From: an uncultured Kordiimonas sp.
GTDB lineage: Bacteria > Pseudomonadota > Alphaproteobacteria > Sphingomonadales > Kordiimonadaceae
Direction: 5' to 3'
NCBI GenBank assembly: GCA_947503625.1
Contig: CANNEK010000002.1
Span: 992,001 to 1,056,000, forward strand
DNA length: 64,000 bases
The position numbers and the translations under genes were made by a program. The notes under the pieces were generated by a model. It did not search any database. It was not told the DNA's origin and saw only the letters and a list, made by a program, of their open reading frames with translations. Below, piece by piece: positions 42,403 to 52,946 of the stretch (position 1 is the first letter of the stretch; each line of letters begins with the position of its first letter).

Positions 42403-45342
42403 CTAGTAGCGATACTGTAGGCCGAACTTTGCGCTCCAGCCATAGGTTTCGTATTGAGAATTCAGTGAACCAAAGCCTGCTGGTCGAATGGACGCGACAA
42501 AGGCCCGGTTGTTAATGTTTTTAACTTCGGTGAAGACACGTAGCTGGTCGGACACACTGTATTTGATGGATGCATCCCATTGCAGGTGGTCTTCGACAAT
42601 CCTGTCCAGCCCATCCCCGCCAGCGTTGATATCATCAACAAATTCGTCACGATATGTAGCAGCCAGCCGTATATCGAACCGGCCTTTTTCATATCCGAGC
42701 GTTCCGGTAACAACATTGTCTGATTGTCCGGGCACGGAAACTTCCCTGCCGTCTCCAAGTGTCGCTTCGCTGGTGACGTAGGTGTAATTCAGACCAAGGA
42801 TGAAGCCATCCAGAGCACCGGGCAGGAAGTCCAGCGGTTGCTGGAGGTTAAACTCGACGCCGAACAGTTCAGCTTTATCAAGGTTTACGAAGGTAAGCGC
42901 TTCGCCGTATGTGATACCGTTTACTGTAATGTCTTCGAACTGCTGACGGGCGATAAAGTCGCTGATGCGTTTGTAGAACATGCCAAGAGAAACAACAGCA
43001 CGCTTCTTGGGATACCACTCAAGGCTGGCGTCGAAGTTATCGGCGCGCTGGCGGCGCAGGTTAGGGTTGCCAAACTCGCCTTCAACTTCGTCGTCTTCGT
43101 CCTGAGCCACCAAAGTACGCGGTGCGGCCGCTTCAATGTTGGGCCGCGCGATGGAACGATAGTAGCCAGCACGAGCGACAACATTTTCCGAAAGATCGGA
43201 ACGAAGATTGATGCTTGGCAGCCAATCTGTGTAGCTCCGGTCAACACTCACATCGCCGGAAAACACCCGTGTGCCTTCTATCACTGTTTCTGTACCGTCA
43301 AATTCTGCTTCAATGTCTTCCGCCAGAAGTACGCCGGTTGAAACGGCTGGTGGAATGAATGGTGCCAGATTACCGGTTTGGTCACCCGCGACGGTTTCTT
43401 CGAAAGACTGTTCCAGCACCGTAAAGCCACTTGCGTTGTATTCGGTGTGTTCAACCCGCACACCAAATACCAGGCTGGTGTTTTCGCCGAAATTGCGCTG
43501 AGCCATTACGTAACCCGCATAAACGTCTTCACTGGCAACATAGTTGGCACCGTTCGATTCGAGTGCTGTATCAATGGCGTTGAGCTCAAAACTGCTACGA
43601 TTGGCGACAAAAAAGTCACGTAACTCGTTGGCGTCGGGCACAGTGCCGATGCGGTCGAGATCATAGTCAATTGTGTTGGCAAACCGGGTTAGCAGCAGGT
43701 CGTCGCCGTCAAAACTGTCAAACACCTGCAGGTTCAGGTCAAACGACTTTTCGCGCAGGCGAACTTTTGCACCGGTTTTGATGTATCCGGGTGCGCCCAG
43801 GAAATCCAGGTCATAGCGAAAATTGCCGGCAAATGCCCACTCATCGTCTTTCGAAATTCCGTTGGTCAGTTCAAGGCCGTCGAATTCATAATTGTCACTA
43901 TCGAAATATGCGGCTTCGGCGGCAGCATCCGGAAAGGCCAGCAGAGGTCTCAGAGTGTCCGAAACATCGACAGCAAACTGACCGGAATCAAACGTGCCTC
44001 TGAAACCGGCATCAATCCGGTCGGGCTCGCTTTCTTCAGCGTATGCGTATGAAACCGACCAGTCGGCTCGAACGGCACCTTTTTCATATTTGCCGCCGCC
44101 AACGATGGAGAAGATCGTTTGTTCTTCAAGACGGTCTTTGATGTCTCTGTCGACTTCATATTCGTCGTCTTCCGTTGCTGTGAAAACGGCTGTCGTAGCA
44201 GAACTGGCGTCTCCGTCGAAATCCGGATCACCAAACTTGTTCTCCACGCGTGAACGAAACTCCTGATCGCTGAAATCTGAATAGAGTCCGTGCAGGTAAA
44301 GCATGGTGCTTTCCGTTGCCTGGAAATCAAGGTTCAGTGAGCCAGACAGGCGTTCGCGGCGAATCTGATAGTCTCTCAGTTCCAGTTCTTCAGGGTATGG
44401 AACGCTTTCGTCCAGAACCCAGTCCGGACCGTCAACCTCAACGTTTTCCGATCCAAAATCGCGGCGCTGCCACGCGAGAGAGGCGGCGACACCAAGCCGG
44501 TCTTCGGCAAACCTGTTGGCGTAAACACCTGACAGGCGTGCGCCGTACTCGTCAACCTGGTCGGTATATATGCCGGCGGCCTTGAATTTCAGATACATGT
44601 CGTCCTGATCAAGCCCCGACAGGGTTTGGATTTCCACGTTCCCGCCGATTGTATCGCCGTCAAGGTCAGGTGTTAGAGACTTTGTGATGACGATGGCCGA
44701 GAGAATATCGCTGTCGATTACATCAAGAGGAACCTGACGGGCGTCGGCTTCCGGGGATGTAAGCCGCACACCGTTAATGGTCGTGCTGACGAAGTTCGGG
44801 TTGGCGCCGCGAATGGAGATGAAGCGGCCTTCGCCCTGATCGTTCAATACATTCACACCGACGGCGCGCCGTGCGGCTTCTGCTACATTTTCGTCCGGCA
44901 GCTGCCCGATTGCGTCTGCCGAGATAACAGCAATCAGCTTGTCGGAAGCTCGCTGTTTGCTCAGGGCAGAGTTTAAGGCACCGCGTTGACCAACAACCAG
45001 TACATTTTCAATCACTTCGACGTCTTCACCCAGCGCAATATTGGGCCGCGCGACCGAGTCTTCCCCGGTCAGCGTTAGTGTAATGGTCTCTGTTTCCGCG
45101 CCGATATAGCTGATCTGAACCGTGTAGGTGCCGGGTGCAAGCCCTGCAACACGAAACACGCCGCCCCGCTCGGCGGTTACAGTCTGGCCGGTTTCTTCAA
45201 TGCGAATGGTTGCGCCGTCAAGGCCGATCGTACCGGATGCGTCCGTAACACGGCCAGCAATTACGGCGGCTTGTGCCGACATAAAAGCGGTTGATAATGC
45301 CAATAGTGAAGTAGAGCCAAGAATGGCCAGAGAGCGTTTCAT
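42403..45342 (-). CDS. TonB-dependent outer-membrane receptor (Xanthomonas/Caulobacter type), likely phytate-related
   Basis: A 979-residue receptor. After a signal peptide (LAILGSTSLLALSTAFMSAQA) comes a carboxypeptidase-regulatory-like domain (IAGRVTDASGTIGLDGATI, about 26-105). The plug follows, about 110-235, with DENVAEAARRAVGVNVLND, ISIRGANPNFVSTTINGV and GGNVEIQTL. The 22-strand barrel ends in FGLQYRY with a terminal aromatic residue. I chose ATG 45342, with GGGGAATAGAT upstream; the frame extends 11 codons further. The adjacent phytase suggests import of phytate or its products. A Pho-box-like site lies about 70 bases upstream. Confidence 0.93.
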   Translation of the reverse strand: MKRSLAILGSTSLLALSTAFMSAQAAVIAGRVTDASGTIGLDGATIRIEETGQTVTAERGGVFRVAGLAPGTYTVQISYIGAETETITLTLTGEDSVARPNIALGEDVEVIENVLVVGQRGALNSALSKQRASDKLIAVISADAIGQLPDENVAEAARRAVGVNVLNDQGEGRFISIRGANPNFVSTTINGVRLTSPEADARQVPLDVIDSDILSAIVITKSLTPDLDGDTIGGNVEIQTLSGLDQDDMYLKFKAAGIYTDQVDEYGARLSGVYANRFAEDRLGVAASLAWQRRDFGSENVEVDGPDWVLDESVPYPEELELRDYQIRRERLSGSLNLDFQATESTMLYLHGLYSDFSDQEFRSRVENKFGDPDFDGDASSATTAVFTATEDDEYEVDRDIKDRLEEQTIFSIVGGGKYEKGAVRADWSVSYAYAEESEPDRIDAGFRGTFDSGQFAVDVSDTLRPLLAFPDAAAEAAYFDSDNYEFDGLELTNGISKDDEWAFAGNFRYDLDFLGAPGYIKTGAKVRLREKSFDLNLQVFDSFDGDDLLLTRFANTIDYDLDRIGTVPDANELRDFFVANRSSFELNAIDTALESNGANYVASEDVYAGYVMAQRNFGENTSLVFGVRVEHTEYNASGFTVLEQSFEETVAGDQTGNLAPFIPPAVSTGVLLAEDIEAEFDGTETVIEGTRVFSGDVSVDRSYTDWLPSINLRSDLSENVVARAGYYRSIARPNIEAAAPRTLVAQDEDDEVEGEFGNPNLRRQRADNFDASLEWYPKKRAVVSLGMFYKRISDFIARQQFEDITVNGITYGEALTFVNLDKAELFGVEFNLQQPLDFLPGALDGFILGLNYTYVTSEATLGDGREVSVPGQSDNVVTGTLGYEKGRFDIRLAATYRDEFVDDINAGGDGLDRIVEDHLQWDASIKYSVSDQLRVFTEVKNINNRAFVASIRPAGFGSLNSQYETYGWSAKFGLQYRY

Positions 45343-45413
45343 ATCTATTCCCCGAGATACCCTGATGTTGGTCATTGGGTAGCGGGTCAGTTTGACGAAA
45401 CGGTTATCATTTT

Positions 45414-45431
45414 ATGACTGTAGGGCGACAG
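45414..45431 (-). promoter_or_regulatory. Candidate Pho box upstream of the TonB receptor-phytase operon
   Basis: On the minus strand CTGTCGC-CCTA-CAGTCAT matches 11 of 14 repeat positions of the PhoB consensus (CTGTCAT repeated with a 4-base spacer). It is placed 72 bases before the receptor start, as expected for phosphate-starvation control. No ideal -10 box follows at the usual distance (GATAAC is closer than normal), so the assignment is tentative. Confidence 0.5.
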
Positions 45432-45459
45432 ATTGATTGCAAATTTATTGCCGCTCAAG

Positions 45460-46602
45460 TTAGGCGACGATGCGTTCGAGAACCCCCTCATATATGCGGG
45501 TCAGGACTTCAATGTCGTGCACGGCCACGTTCTCGTCAATTTTGTGCATGGTCGCGCCAACAAGGCCAAACTCAACAACCGGGCACATGTCTTTGATGAA
45601 TCGTGCATCGGAAGTGCCGCCGGTTGTGGACAGTTCCGGCTCCCGCCCGGTTTCTTTTTTGACGGCCTCAAAAACGGCCTGTGAGAGAGGGCCTTCTTCG
45701 GTAAGGAAGCTGTCGCCCGACACCCACCAGTCGATGTCATAGTCCACACCGGCGCGCGCCATGCGGCGAACGAGTTCTGCCTGCAGGTTTTCCGGTGAAA
45801 ACTCGTTGTTGAAGCGAACATTAAACCGTGCACGCGCTTCCGCCGGGATAACATTGTGACTGTCGTTGCCGACATCGACATTGACGATTTCAAGGTTTGA
45901 AGGCTGGAACAGGGCGTTGCCGTCATCAAGTGGTTCTTTGTTTAATTCGGCGAGGACGGCAACCAAATCGGGGATCGGATTTTTGGCGACATGCGGATAG
46001 GCGACATGCCCCTGAATACCGTTCACCGTGAGCATGCCGTGCAGACTTCCGCGACGCCCTACCTTGATCATCTGGCCCAGTTCCTGAGGGTTGGTTGGCT
46101 CGCCAACTACACAAAAGTCGATTTGCTCGCCCTTTTGGCGCATCCATTCAAGAACTTTGCGCGTTCCGTTCACCGCAGGCCCTTCTTCATCACCCGTAAT
46201 CAAAAGCGATATGGACCCTTTTGGCGCGGCTTTTTCCAGAAACCGGCTGACGCTTGCGATAAACGCTGCGATAGCGGATTTCATGTCGGACGCGCCGCGC
46301 CCGTATAAATGCCCGTCCTTGATGACGGCCTCAAAGGGCGCAACACTCCAGTTTTTAACCGCCCCTACGGGCACGACGTCGGTATGACCTGCGAAACAGA
46401 AATTGGGGGCGGTTGAACCCAGGCGTGCGTAAAGGTTTGGAACGGGTTCGGTGCCGTCTTCCTCAAACACCAGTTTTTCACAGCAAAACCCAAGCTTGGT
46501 AAGTTGGTCTGACAGCAGGTCAAGGGCGTCACCGTTGTCCGGCGTTACACTTTGATAGCGGATCAGTGCTTGCGAAAGTTCAACAGGATCAATGAGAGCC
46601 AA
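45460..46602 (-). CDS. dapE: Succinyl-diaminopimelate desuccinylase
   Basis: A 380-residue zinc peptidase-fold enzyme of lysine and diaminopimelate synthesis. The metal ligands appear in [40 protein letters not shown] and near the C-terminus in [22 protein letters not shown] and [14 protein letters not shown] are further family landmarks. It begins 3 bases after the dapD stop, so the two are co-transcribed. Length is typical. Confidence 0.96.
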   Translation of the reverse strand: MALIDPVELSQALIRYQSVTPDNGDALDLLSDQLTKLGFCCEKLVFEEDGTEPVPNLYARLGSTAPNFCFAGHTDVVPVGAVKNWSVAPFEAVIKDGHLYGRGASDMKSAIAAFIASVSRFLEKAAPKGSISLLITGDEEGPAVNGTRKVLEWMRQKGEQIDFCVVGEPTNPQELGQMIKVGRRGSLHGMLTVNGIQGHVAYPHVAKNPIPDLVAVLAELNKEPLDDGNALFQPSNLEIVNVDVGNDSHNVIPAEARARFNVRFNNEFSPENLQAELVRRMARAGVDYDIDWWVSGDSFLTEEGPLSQAVFEAVKKETGREPELSTTGGTSDARFIKDMCPVVEFGLVGATMHKIDENVAVHDIEVLTRIYEGVLERIVA

Positions 46603-46605
46603 GGC

Positions 46606-47451
46606 CTAGTCCCTCAACAGTTCGTTGATTGATGTTTTGGACCGGGTTCGTTCATCCACGCGCTTTACGATTACCGCGCAGTAAAGATTGGGGCCGGGTG
46701 TACCGTCGGGCAAAGGTTTGCCGGGCAGCGTGCCAGGTACAACCACGCTGTAGGCTGGTACACGGCCAATGAAGGTTTCGCCGGTCGCCCGGTCAACAAT
46801 CTTGGTGGATGCCCCGAGGAACACACCCATTGAAAGCACCGAGCCTTCTTCAACAACCACACCTTCGGCAACTTCGGCACGGGCACCGACAAAACAGTTG
46901 TCTTCGATGATGACGGGGCCCGCCTGCAATGGCTCGAGCACGCCGCCGATGCCGGCGCCGCCTGAAATATGAACATTTTTGCCGATTTGCGCGCAGCTCC
47001 CCACGGTTGCCCAGGTATCGATCATCGCCCCTTCATCAACATAAGCTCCGAGGTTTACAAAAGATGGCATCAAAACAGCGCCTTTGCCAATGAAGGCGGA
47101 CCGCCTGACGATAGAACCGGGAACCGCCCGAAATCCTGCACCAGCAAAATTTTGTGCATCCCACCCTTCAAACTTGCTTGCGACTTTGTCCCACCAGTTG
47201 GTGTTGGCACCTGGCCCGCCCGCGATTACGTCCATTTCGTTCAGTCGGAATGACAGCAGAACCGCTTTCTTGAGCCACTGGTGTACCTGCCAGCCGTCAT
47301 CAGATTTGCTGGCGACACGTAAAACTCCACCATCCATCAGGTCCAATGCTGTGTCGACCGCGTCGCGCACGGCACCCGTGGTGCGGCTATCGATTGTATC
47401 GCGGGCGTCAAACGCTTCGGATATGGTTTTTTCCAAATTGGAATAGTCCAT
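46606..47451 (-). CDS. dapD: 2,3,4,5-tetrahydropyridine-2,6-dicarboxylate N-succinyltransferase
   Basis: A 281-residue left-handed beta-helix acyltransferase that succinylates tetrahydrodipicolinate using succinyl-CoA. Hexapeptide repeats run from about residue 105 to 235 ([74 protein letters not shown]). The start ATG at 47451 gives [15 protein letters not shown], the normal N-terminus; the frame is open about 50 codons upstream without support. dapE follows after 3 bases. Confidence 0.96.
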   Translation of the reverse strand: MDYSNLEKTISEAFDARDTIDSRTTGAVRDAVDTALDLMDGGVLRVASKSDDGWQVHQWLKKAVLLSFRLNEMDVIAGGPGANTNWWDKVASKFEGWDAQNFAGAGFRAVPGSIVRRSAFIGKGAVLMPSFVNLGAYVDEGAMIDTWATVGSCAQIGKNVHISGGAGIGGVLEPLQAGPVIIEDNCFVGARAEVAEGVVVEEGSVLSMGVFLGASTKIVDRATGETFIGRVPAYSVVVPGTLPGKPLPDGTPGPNLYCAVIVKRVDERTRSKTSINELLRD

Positions 47452-47621
47452 TTTCAGGAACCCTTCATATTGATCTAAGTGGCGTTTCGTGCGGCCAGTT
47501 TCCGCCGAAAAATGGGTTGATAAAAAGCCGGGAAACAATAGCGATGTTGCTTTGCAAGTCAATGGATCAGACTCCGCTTGCACCCTGAGGCTCGTCACAA
47601 AGTGTTGATCTGTTTGATGCT

Positions 47622-48332
47622 TCAGCCAGTTTGTTTCAGATGCGTTTTCAACCAGTTGTTCAGCGTGTCTGTTTCAGCATGCACCTTTGAGGCATCATAG
47701 TCAGCTTCGCCCCAGACGCTGCCTGTATTGACCCAAACTGTCGCCATACCAAGGTCATGTGCAGGAACCAGATTGCGCACCATATCTTCAAACATCACAG
47801 CACGGGTCGGGTCGATATCAAATTCGGCTATAAATTTGTCATACACATGCGGCTTTGGCTTCGGGTCAAGATTAGCGCTGTGAATATCAAAAATTCCTTC
47901 GAACAAATCGCCGATGCCCAGCCTTGCCAGAACTCGCTCTGCATATGGGCGGTCCGCATTGGTGAAGACGATGCGACGGCCAGGAAGTTCCTCCAGCGAG
48001 GACCGAAGCTCGGGGTCGTTCACGATCGGCGTCATGTCAATATCATGGACTGAGTCCAGATAATGGTGAGGGTCAACGTCATGATGGACCATCAACCCCT
48101 TCAGTGTGGTGCCGTGGGTTGTCAGATACTGTTTTTGTAGCTTGCGAGCGCTGACCGGGTCCAAATCCAGCATTGTCTGAACATATTCGCCGATTTTGAC
48201 GTCAACCTGTGAAAACAGGTTGCTTTCAGCGGAGTAAAGGGTGTTGTCCAGATCAAACACATAAATGTCCCGGTCTTCCAGAAAGATGCGTTGATGATCT
48301 GCATTGGGCGTTGGTGGTTTTATGATCGGCAT
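47622..48332 (-). CDS. Pyrimidine 5'-nucleotidase (HAD family, SDT1-like)
   Basis: A 236-residue HAD phosphatase. The nucleophile motif is [17 protein letters not shown] near residue 28, motif II is [17 protein letters not shown], and motif IV is [19 protein letters not shown]. The cap region [22 protein letters not shown] matches the pyrimidine 5'-nucleotidase family. Alphaproteobacteria often encode it directly upstream of dapD, and here it precedes dapD by 170 bases on the same strand. Confidence 0.9.
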   Translation of the reverse strand: MPIIKPPTPNADHQRIFLEDRDIYVFDLDNTLYSAESNLFSQVDVKIGEYVQTMLDLDPVSARKLQKQYLTTHGTTLKGLMVHHDVDPHHYLDSVHDIDMTPIVNDPELRSSLEELPGRRIVFTNADRPYAERVLARLGIGDLFEGIFDIHSANLDPKPKPHVYDKFIAEFDIDPTRAVMFEDMVRNLVPAHDLGMATVWVNTGSVWGEADYDASKVHAETDTLNNWLKTHLKQTG

Positions 48333-48437
48333 TTCAGACTAGCTTTCATCTGCGTGGGAAGGGGCACTTGTTAAAACAACTTTAACCCTGTTCTCATACC
48401 GTAAGCAGCTATCGGATTCCAGAGACGACGGGACTGA

Positions 48438-50102
48438 ATGCTTAAATTTAGAAAAAACGCGCGGTCAAAGAAGTTTTCCCTTGCTGACGCGCCTGTTTGT
48501 GCTGTTTCGGTTGGCACCGATGACATGATTGCTGATTCCAGCGATACAGCAGGTAAGCTTGTGGATGCATGGGAGGCAAAACAAAGCAGTCTTGTTGACC
48601 TAGTTAATTGCGTACGCGGTGGTGCGCCAGTATCCGATGGCCGCCTGATCCTGGAAGATGAATCACGCTATACGCTGACGGGTGTAGCTGTTGATGATGC
48701 TGTGTTGGTTGTGGCCAGAGATACCAGCGTCAATGACCAGATGACCGACGCCTTGCTCAAGAGCCGCAGCTTGTTGAAGGCCTTGCTGGATCGGGCGACG
48801 GACCTGAGTTTTGAGGTCGATGCAAACCGTGTGTTCAGGTTTATTTCACCCTCTCAGGCATTTGGAGTTTCGCTGGATGGCTGGATTGGCCGCAGTGCAG
48901 ATAGTTTTTTCTGGCGCGAAGGTAAGGTGCCGTCCCGCAACCCTCTCGCTGCGCGGGCAGAAAAGACTTTCGAGTCTGTTTCAGTAAACTTTGGCAAAGG
49001 TGCTGCGGCCTGGGTCACGTTCTCTGTTGAGCCAATCACAGACGAAGCTGGTGAATTTACCGGCGTACGCGGAGTTTGCCGGGATGTATCCAGTCAGGTG
49101 GTTGATGGCAGGCAAACCCGAATGGACAACCTGCGGATGGCCCTTCAACAGCGCATTGTCGGTCTTCTGAACTCGGCGCATACGTATGAAGGGATGCTCG
49201 ATAGCGCATCCAAGGAACTGATGGAGGTTTTGCGGGCTGAACAGGTATGGTCTGTAATGAAATTCCCTGAAGGCTTGGTGCCTGTGGCTATGGCTGGCGA
49301 AGGAACCACTATTCCAAATATCGACCGCATTTGGCAGCAACTTACGCTTGCGCCGGATTTAGTGTGCGAAGTTGAGGAGGGTGGTACCCGACACCTGGCG
49401 GTTCGGCTGGAACAAGGTGATATCGGGATCGGTATGTTGCTGATTTGCCGCGACACAAGTGTGTTTCCCTGGTCGGATCATGAAGTTTCCCTGATGGAAG
49501 ATATTATCGGTTCACTGGCAGCAGCTTTCGGCAAAGCCCAATTGATCAACAAACTGGAGCGCTTGTCTTTGCTGGACGAGTTGACAGGTATTATGAATCG
49601 CCGTGCTTTTGTGGAGGCAGTGGAATCGCGCCTGCAGCATCAATGCCGCACCGGTCAATCCGGCTGTCTTTTGTTCGTTGACCTTGATCACTTCAAGGAA
49701 GTGAATGATACACTTGGGCACAAGGCAGGAGACGAGGCCATTAAACTGGTTGCGGCAACGATGCAAACCATTGTGCGGGCCTGCGATATTGTTGGTCGGT
49801 ATGGCGGTGACGAGTTTGTTTTGTGGTTGGATGATATTGCTCCCGCCGATGCCGCATTGAAAGCACGTGTTCTCATCGACGCCATGCCCGGTATTCGGGA
49901 AAAAATTGGCGCTGAAAGTCTCAAATTATCTGCATCGGTGGGGATTAGCGCTTCCGTTCCGGGTCTTGACCTCAAGTTTACTGATTTGTCTGAACGGGCA
50001 GATGCGGCACTTTATGAAGTCAAGAAGTCAGGCCGGGGGCACGTGGCTTTGGCAGAAATCCCTAGTGGTGCCGGCAACTGGGTTGTTGGGGGGGCAGGCT
50101 GA
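48438..50102 (+). CDS. PAS-GAF-GGDEF diguanylate cyclase
   Basis: A 554-residue signalling protein. A PAS domain spans about 115-225 (LLKALLDRATDLSFEVDANRV and following), and a GAF-like region about 235-370 (AQLINKLERLSLLDELTG closes it). The GGDEF domain then runs from about 380 to 540. The active-site loop RYGGDEFVLWL is intact, and RACD lies exactly five residues before GGDEF, forming the inhibitory I-site. It should therefore make c-di-GMP with product feedback. There is no membrane segment. Its stop overlaps the DUF2336 gene by one base. Confidence 0.92.
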   Translation: MLKFRKNARSKKFSLADAPVCAVSVGTDDMIADSSDTAGKLVDAWEAKQSSLVDLVNCVRGGAPVSDGRLILEDESRYTLTGVAVDDAVLVVARDTSVNDQMTDALLKSRSLLKALLDRATDLSFEVDANRVFRFISPSQAFGVSLDGWIGRSADSFFWREGKVPSRNPLAARAEKTFESVSVNFGKGAAAWVTFSVEPITDEAGEFTGVRGVCRDVSSQVVDGRQTRMDNLRMALQQRIVGLLNSAHTYEGMLDSASKELMEVLRAEQVWSVMKFPEGLVPVAMAGEGTTIPNIDRIWQQLTLAPDLVCEVEEGGTRHLAVRLEQGDIGIGMLLICRDTSVFPWSDHEVSLMEDIIGSLAAAFGKAQLINKLERLSLLDELTGIMNRRAFVEAVESRLQHQCRTGQSGCLLFVDLDHFKEVNDTLGHKAGDEAIKLVAATMQTIVRACDIVGRYGGDEFVLWLDDIAPADAALKARVLIDAMPGIREKIGAESLKLSASVGISASVPGLDLKFTDLSERADAALYEVKKSGRGHVALAEIPSGAGNWVVGGAG

Positions 50103-51367
50103 TGCTGGGGAAATTGAAGTCTATATTCTCGGGCGATAAGGCGTTGCCGAAAGATCTGTCAATCGAAGATGTGCAGAAAATTCTCAAGACCGGCTCCGAG
50201 CAGCAAAAGAAGCAGCTTGCTGTTCGCCAGGATGCAAGACCCGAAGTCCTGTATTATCTTGCGGAAGATCAGTCTGTTTCCGTCAGGCGTCTGATCGCTC
50301 AAAACCCGTCCACCCCGATCCAGGCTGACGAGATTTTGACAAACGATTCTGATGAGGAAGTTCGAGCGGAACTTGCCCGAAAAATCAGTCGGCTGGTACC
50401 CGGGATGACATCCAAGGAGCAAAAAGCTCTTCGGGATAAATCGATCAAGCTGCTGGAAGCTCTGGCGAAAGATCAATTGCCCAGGGTTCGGGCGATGGTC
50501 GCAGAAGAAATCAAGAACGATCAGAATGTTCCAAAGTCTCTCGTAGACCGTCTCGCGCGGGATATCGAAGACATCGTTTGCGGGCCCATTCTCCAGTATT
50601 CACCACTTCTGAATGAAGACGACCTCAGAGAGATTATTGCAGCTGGAGCAAGTTCCAAGGCTCTGGAAGCCATCGCAAGTCGTGAAGCTGTGTCCGAGAA
50701 CGTGTCCGCTGATATTGCCGGTACGTTAGACATCCCAGCGGTTACAGCCCTTCTGACCAACAAGAATGCTCAGGTGCGCGAGGACACGCTGGATCAGATT
50801 ATCGCTCAGGCGGAAACCGTTGAAGATCTGCATAAACCGCTTACATTGCGGCCACAACTTTCCATTCGTGCTATGAAGCGCATAGCGGGGTTTGTCGCGT
50901 CTGCTCTGGTTCACGCAATGATGGAGCAAAGCGATCTCTCCGAGGAGCAGGCAGACGAGTTGCTGGATAAAGTTCGTGAGCGGCTGGCAGCAGAGCGTGT
51001 GGGCGACGACGAGCAGAAGCAGTTGGCAGATCAGGCTCAGGACTATTTTGAGCGCGGGATGCTGAACGACGAATTTGTTGTGGAACAAATTGCCGGCAAC
51101 AGGCGTGAACTGTTGACGCAGTGCCTCGCAGTCATGTCTGACCTGGCGGCAGAGACGGTTCGGCAGATCATTCAGTCTAAAAGCGGACGCGCCGTCACAG
51201 CTCTATGCTGGAAAGCGGGGCTCAGCATGCGTACGGCTTATGACGTGCAGACAAAGTTTGCGCTGGTGCCCACTGCGCAACTTCTGCACGCAAAGAACGG
51301 TGTAGAATATCCGATAAAAGAAGACGAACTGGAATGGCACCTGAGCTATTTCATCGAGAAAGAATAG
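50102..51367 (+). CDS. DUF2336 domain-containing protein
   Basis: A 421-residue largely helical protein, rich in acidic and basic residues and without signal peptide or membrane helices. The repeated pattern of short helices (EVLYYLAEDQSVSVRRLIAQNPS, EEVRAELARKISRLVP, PRVRAMVAEEIKND) looks like HEAT-type repeats, the mark of DUF2336, a family mostly from alphaproteobacteria. It starts at the TGATG junction with the GGDEF cyclase, so co-expression is near certain. A role as c-di-GMP or signalling partner is inference only. Confidence 0.85.
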   Translation: MLGKLKSIFSGDKALPKDLSIEDVQKILKTGSEQQKKQLAVRQDARPEVLYYLAEDQSVSVRRLIAQNPSTPIQADEILTNDSDEEVRAELARKISRLVPGMTSKEQKALRDKSIKLLEALAKDQLPRVRAMVAEEIKNDQNVPKSLVDRLARDIEDIVCGPILQYSPLLNEDDLREIIAAGASSKALEAIASREAVSENVSADIAGTLDIPAVTALLTNKNAQVREDTLDQIIAQAETVEDLHKPLTLRPQLSIRAMKRIAGFVASALVHAMMEQSDLSEEQADELLDKVRERLAAERVGDDEQKQLADQAQDYFERGMLNDEFVVEQIAGNRRELLTQCLAVMSDLAAETVRQIIQSKSGRAVTALCWKAGLSMRTAYDVQTKFALVPTAQLLHAKNGVEYPIKEDELEWHLSYFIEKE

Positions 51368-51436
51368 GGCTTCTCTTTGATAACCCTGTCATCTATCGTC
51401 GGCAATACACTGAAATTGAAAAAACTGGATCTCGGA

Positions 51437-51949
51437 ATGTCAAAGTACGCTGCAGCATTTTTTATCATTTGTTTCACAGCTTTTCACCCCCTGTTGGCGC
51501 AAGATGCAGATAGTGAAGCGAGGCTGGCACTGGCCAAGGAAGTGATGAAGCTGACACGCGCGACAGAGGCTGTAGAAAAAATGGTACCCAGTCTTGTACA
51601 GCAGCAGATGCAGATGATTGAGGCCCGGGGCGGACAAGATGCCTTGACAACCGATCAGAAAGCCGCTGTTGAGACAGCCATTGACAATTTCATGAGCAGT
51701 TTTTCCGATGCATTTCCTCCGTTCATGGACGAAATGGCAAAATTGTATGCTGGCAAATTCTCGCTAGAAGACCTGACGGCACTCAGGGATTTTTATCAGT
51801 CAGATGTTGGCAAACGATTTGTTGCAGGGGGTATCGAATTGGGTCCCCAGCTCGCGCAGGCAAGCCAGGCATGGGCTGCAACCTATATCATTCCTGCGGC
51901 ACAAAAAATGAGCACGGAGCTTCAGGCGGCATTGGCAAAGCCCAGTTAA
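51437..51949 (+). CDS. Exported DUF2059 domain-containing protein
   Basis: A 170-residue protein with a signal peptide (YAAAFFIICFTAFHPLLAQ) and a helical DUF2059 domain that ends in KLYAGKFSLEDLTALRDFYQSDVGKRF, the most conserved part. The role is unknown. I chose the ATG at 51437 because it puts the signal peptide at the N-terminus; a TTG at 51377 is the alternative. It follows DUF2336 by about 70 bases on the same strand and converges with argB. Confidence 0.82.
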   Translation: MSKYAAAFFIICFTAFHPLLAQDADSEARLALAKEVMKLTRATEAVEKMVPSLVQQQMQMIEARGGQDALTTDQKAAVETAIDNFMSSFSDAFPPFMDEMAKLYAGKFSLEDLTALRDFYQSDVGKRFVAGGIELGPQLAQASQAWAATYIIPAAQKMSTELQAALAKPS

Positions 51950-51960
51950 CCGGGCTTTGC
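51935..51960. terminator. Hairpin between DUF2059 and argB (weak terminator)
   Basis: A perfect 9-bp stem (GCAAAGCCC / GGGCTTTGC) with an 8-base loop includes the DUF2059 stop codon. No long T tract follows on either strand, so it may only slow or stabilise the transcript ends. Confidence 0.35.
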
Positions 51961-51982
51961 GCCAGTTGAATGTGCAACTTGT

Positions 51983-52888
51983 CTATGCGGGTGCTTGACC
52001 GCGGATAAGAGTTCCTGCGCCCCGTTCGGTGAATATTTCCAGTAATATTGCATGTTTTACGCGGCCATCTAGAATAACCGCACCGCGAACCCCTTGTTGC
52101 AAAGCGTTCAGGCACGTTTCGACTTTGGGGATCATGCCTCCTGAAATTGTGCCTTCTGCTCTGAGAGTGGCAATGTCTTCAGCCGTCAGTTCCATCAGCA
52201 TGTCGCCGTCTTTGTCCAGTACACCCGGAACGTCGGTCAGCAAAACAAACCGGCGTGCATCCAAAGCGCCGGCAATAGCGCCCGCCATTGTATCGGCGTT
52301 GATATTATAGGTATGGCCATCTTCACCCAGTGCAATCGGCGAAACCACGGGGATGATCCCGTTAGCAATACTTTGTTTCAAAATTGTCGGGTCGATGATT
52401 GCGGGTTCGCCGACAAAACCGAGATCAATGGCTTTCTCCAGGTTTGAGTCAGGGTCCGGTTTTGTCCGGTTCACCTTACGCGCCGTAACCAGATGACTGT
52501 CTTTTCCCGAAAGGCCGATGGCGCGGCCACCGACAGAGTTTATGTCTGCGACAATTGATTTGCATACAGAACCGCACAAGACCATTTCCGCGACCTCAAC
52601 GGTTGCCTTGGTGGTGACACGAAGCCCATCAATGAATTCGCTTTCAATGGATAGCCTTGATAGCATTTCGCCGATTTGAGGGCCGCCCCCATGGACGATC
52701 ACGGGCGAGATGCCGACCTGGCGCAGCAGTGTTATGTCTTCAGCAAACTGGCGCGATAATTTTTCATCGCCCATGGCGTGCCCGCCATACTTGATGACGA
52801 AGATTTCGCCATTATATTTCCGCATGTAGGGCAGGGCTTCGACAAGTGTCGCTGCTTTCTTCTGCAGTTTCTTTTTTTGCTTTTCCAA
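51983..52888 (-). CDS. argB: Acetylglutamate kinase
   Basis: A 301-residue amino-acid-kinase-fold enzyme of arginine synthesis that phosphorylates N-acetylglutamate. KYGGHAMGD near residue 34 and [14 protein letters not shown] near 60 form the substrate and phosphate loops. [14 protein letters not shown] and [14 protein letters not shown] hold the ATP-binding region. The lysine-rich N-terminal extension ([20 protein letters not shown]) is typical of the arginine-sensitive type. It converges with the DUF2059 gene. Confidence 0.96.
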   Translation of the reverse strand: MEKQKKKLQKKAATLVEALPYMRKYNGEIFVIKYGGHAMGDEKLSRQFAEDITLLRQVGISPVIVHGGGPQIGEMLSRLSIESEFIDGLRVTTKATVEVAEMVLCGSVCKSIVADINSVGGRAIGLSGKDSHLVTARKVNRTKPDPDSNLEKAIDLGFVGEPAIIDPTILKQSIANGIIPVVSPIALGEDGHTYNINADTMAGAIAGALDARRFVLLTDVPGVLDKDGDMLMELTAEDIATLRAEGTISGGMIPKVETCLNALQQGVRGAVILDGRVKHAILLEIFTERGAGTLIRGQAPA

Positions 52889-52946
52889 GGCGAGAGTTTT
52901 CCAGCGTTGATTTCAGATGTGATTGTGTGTGGGCGAAATCCGGCGA

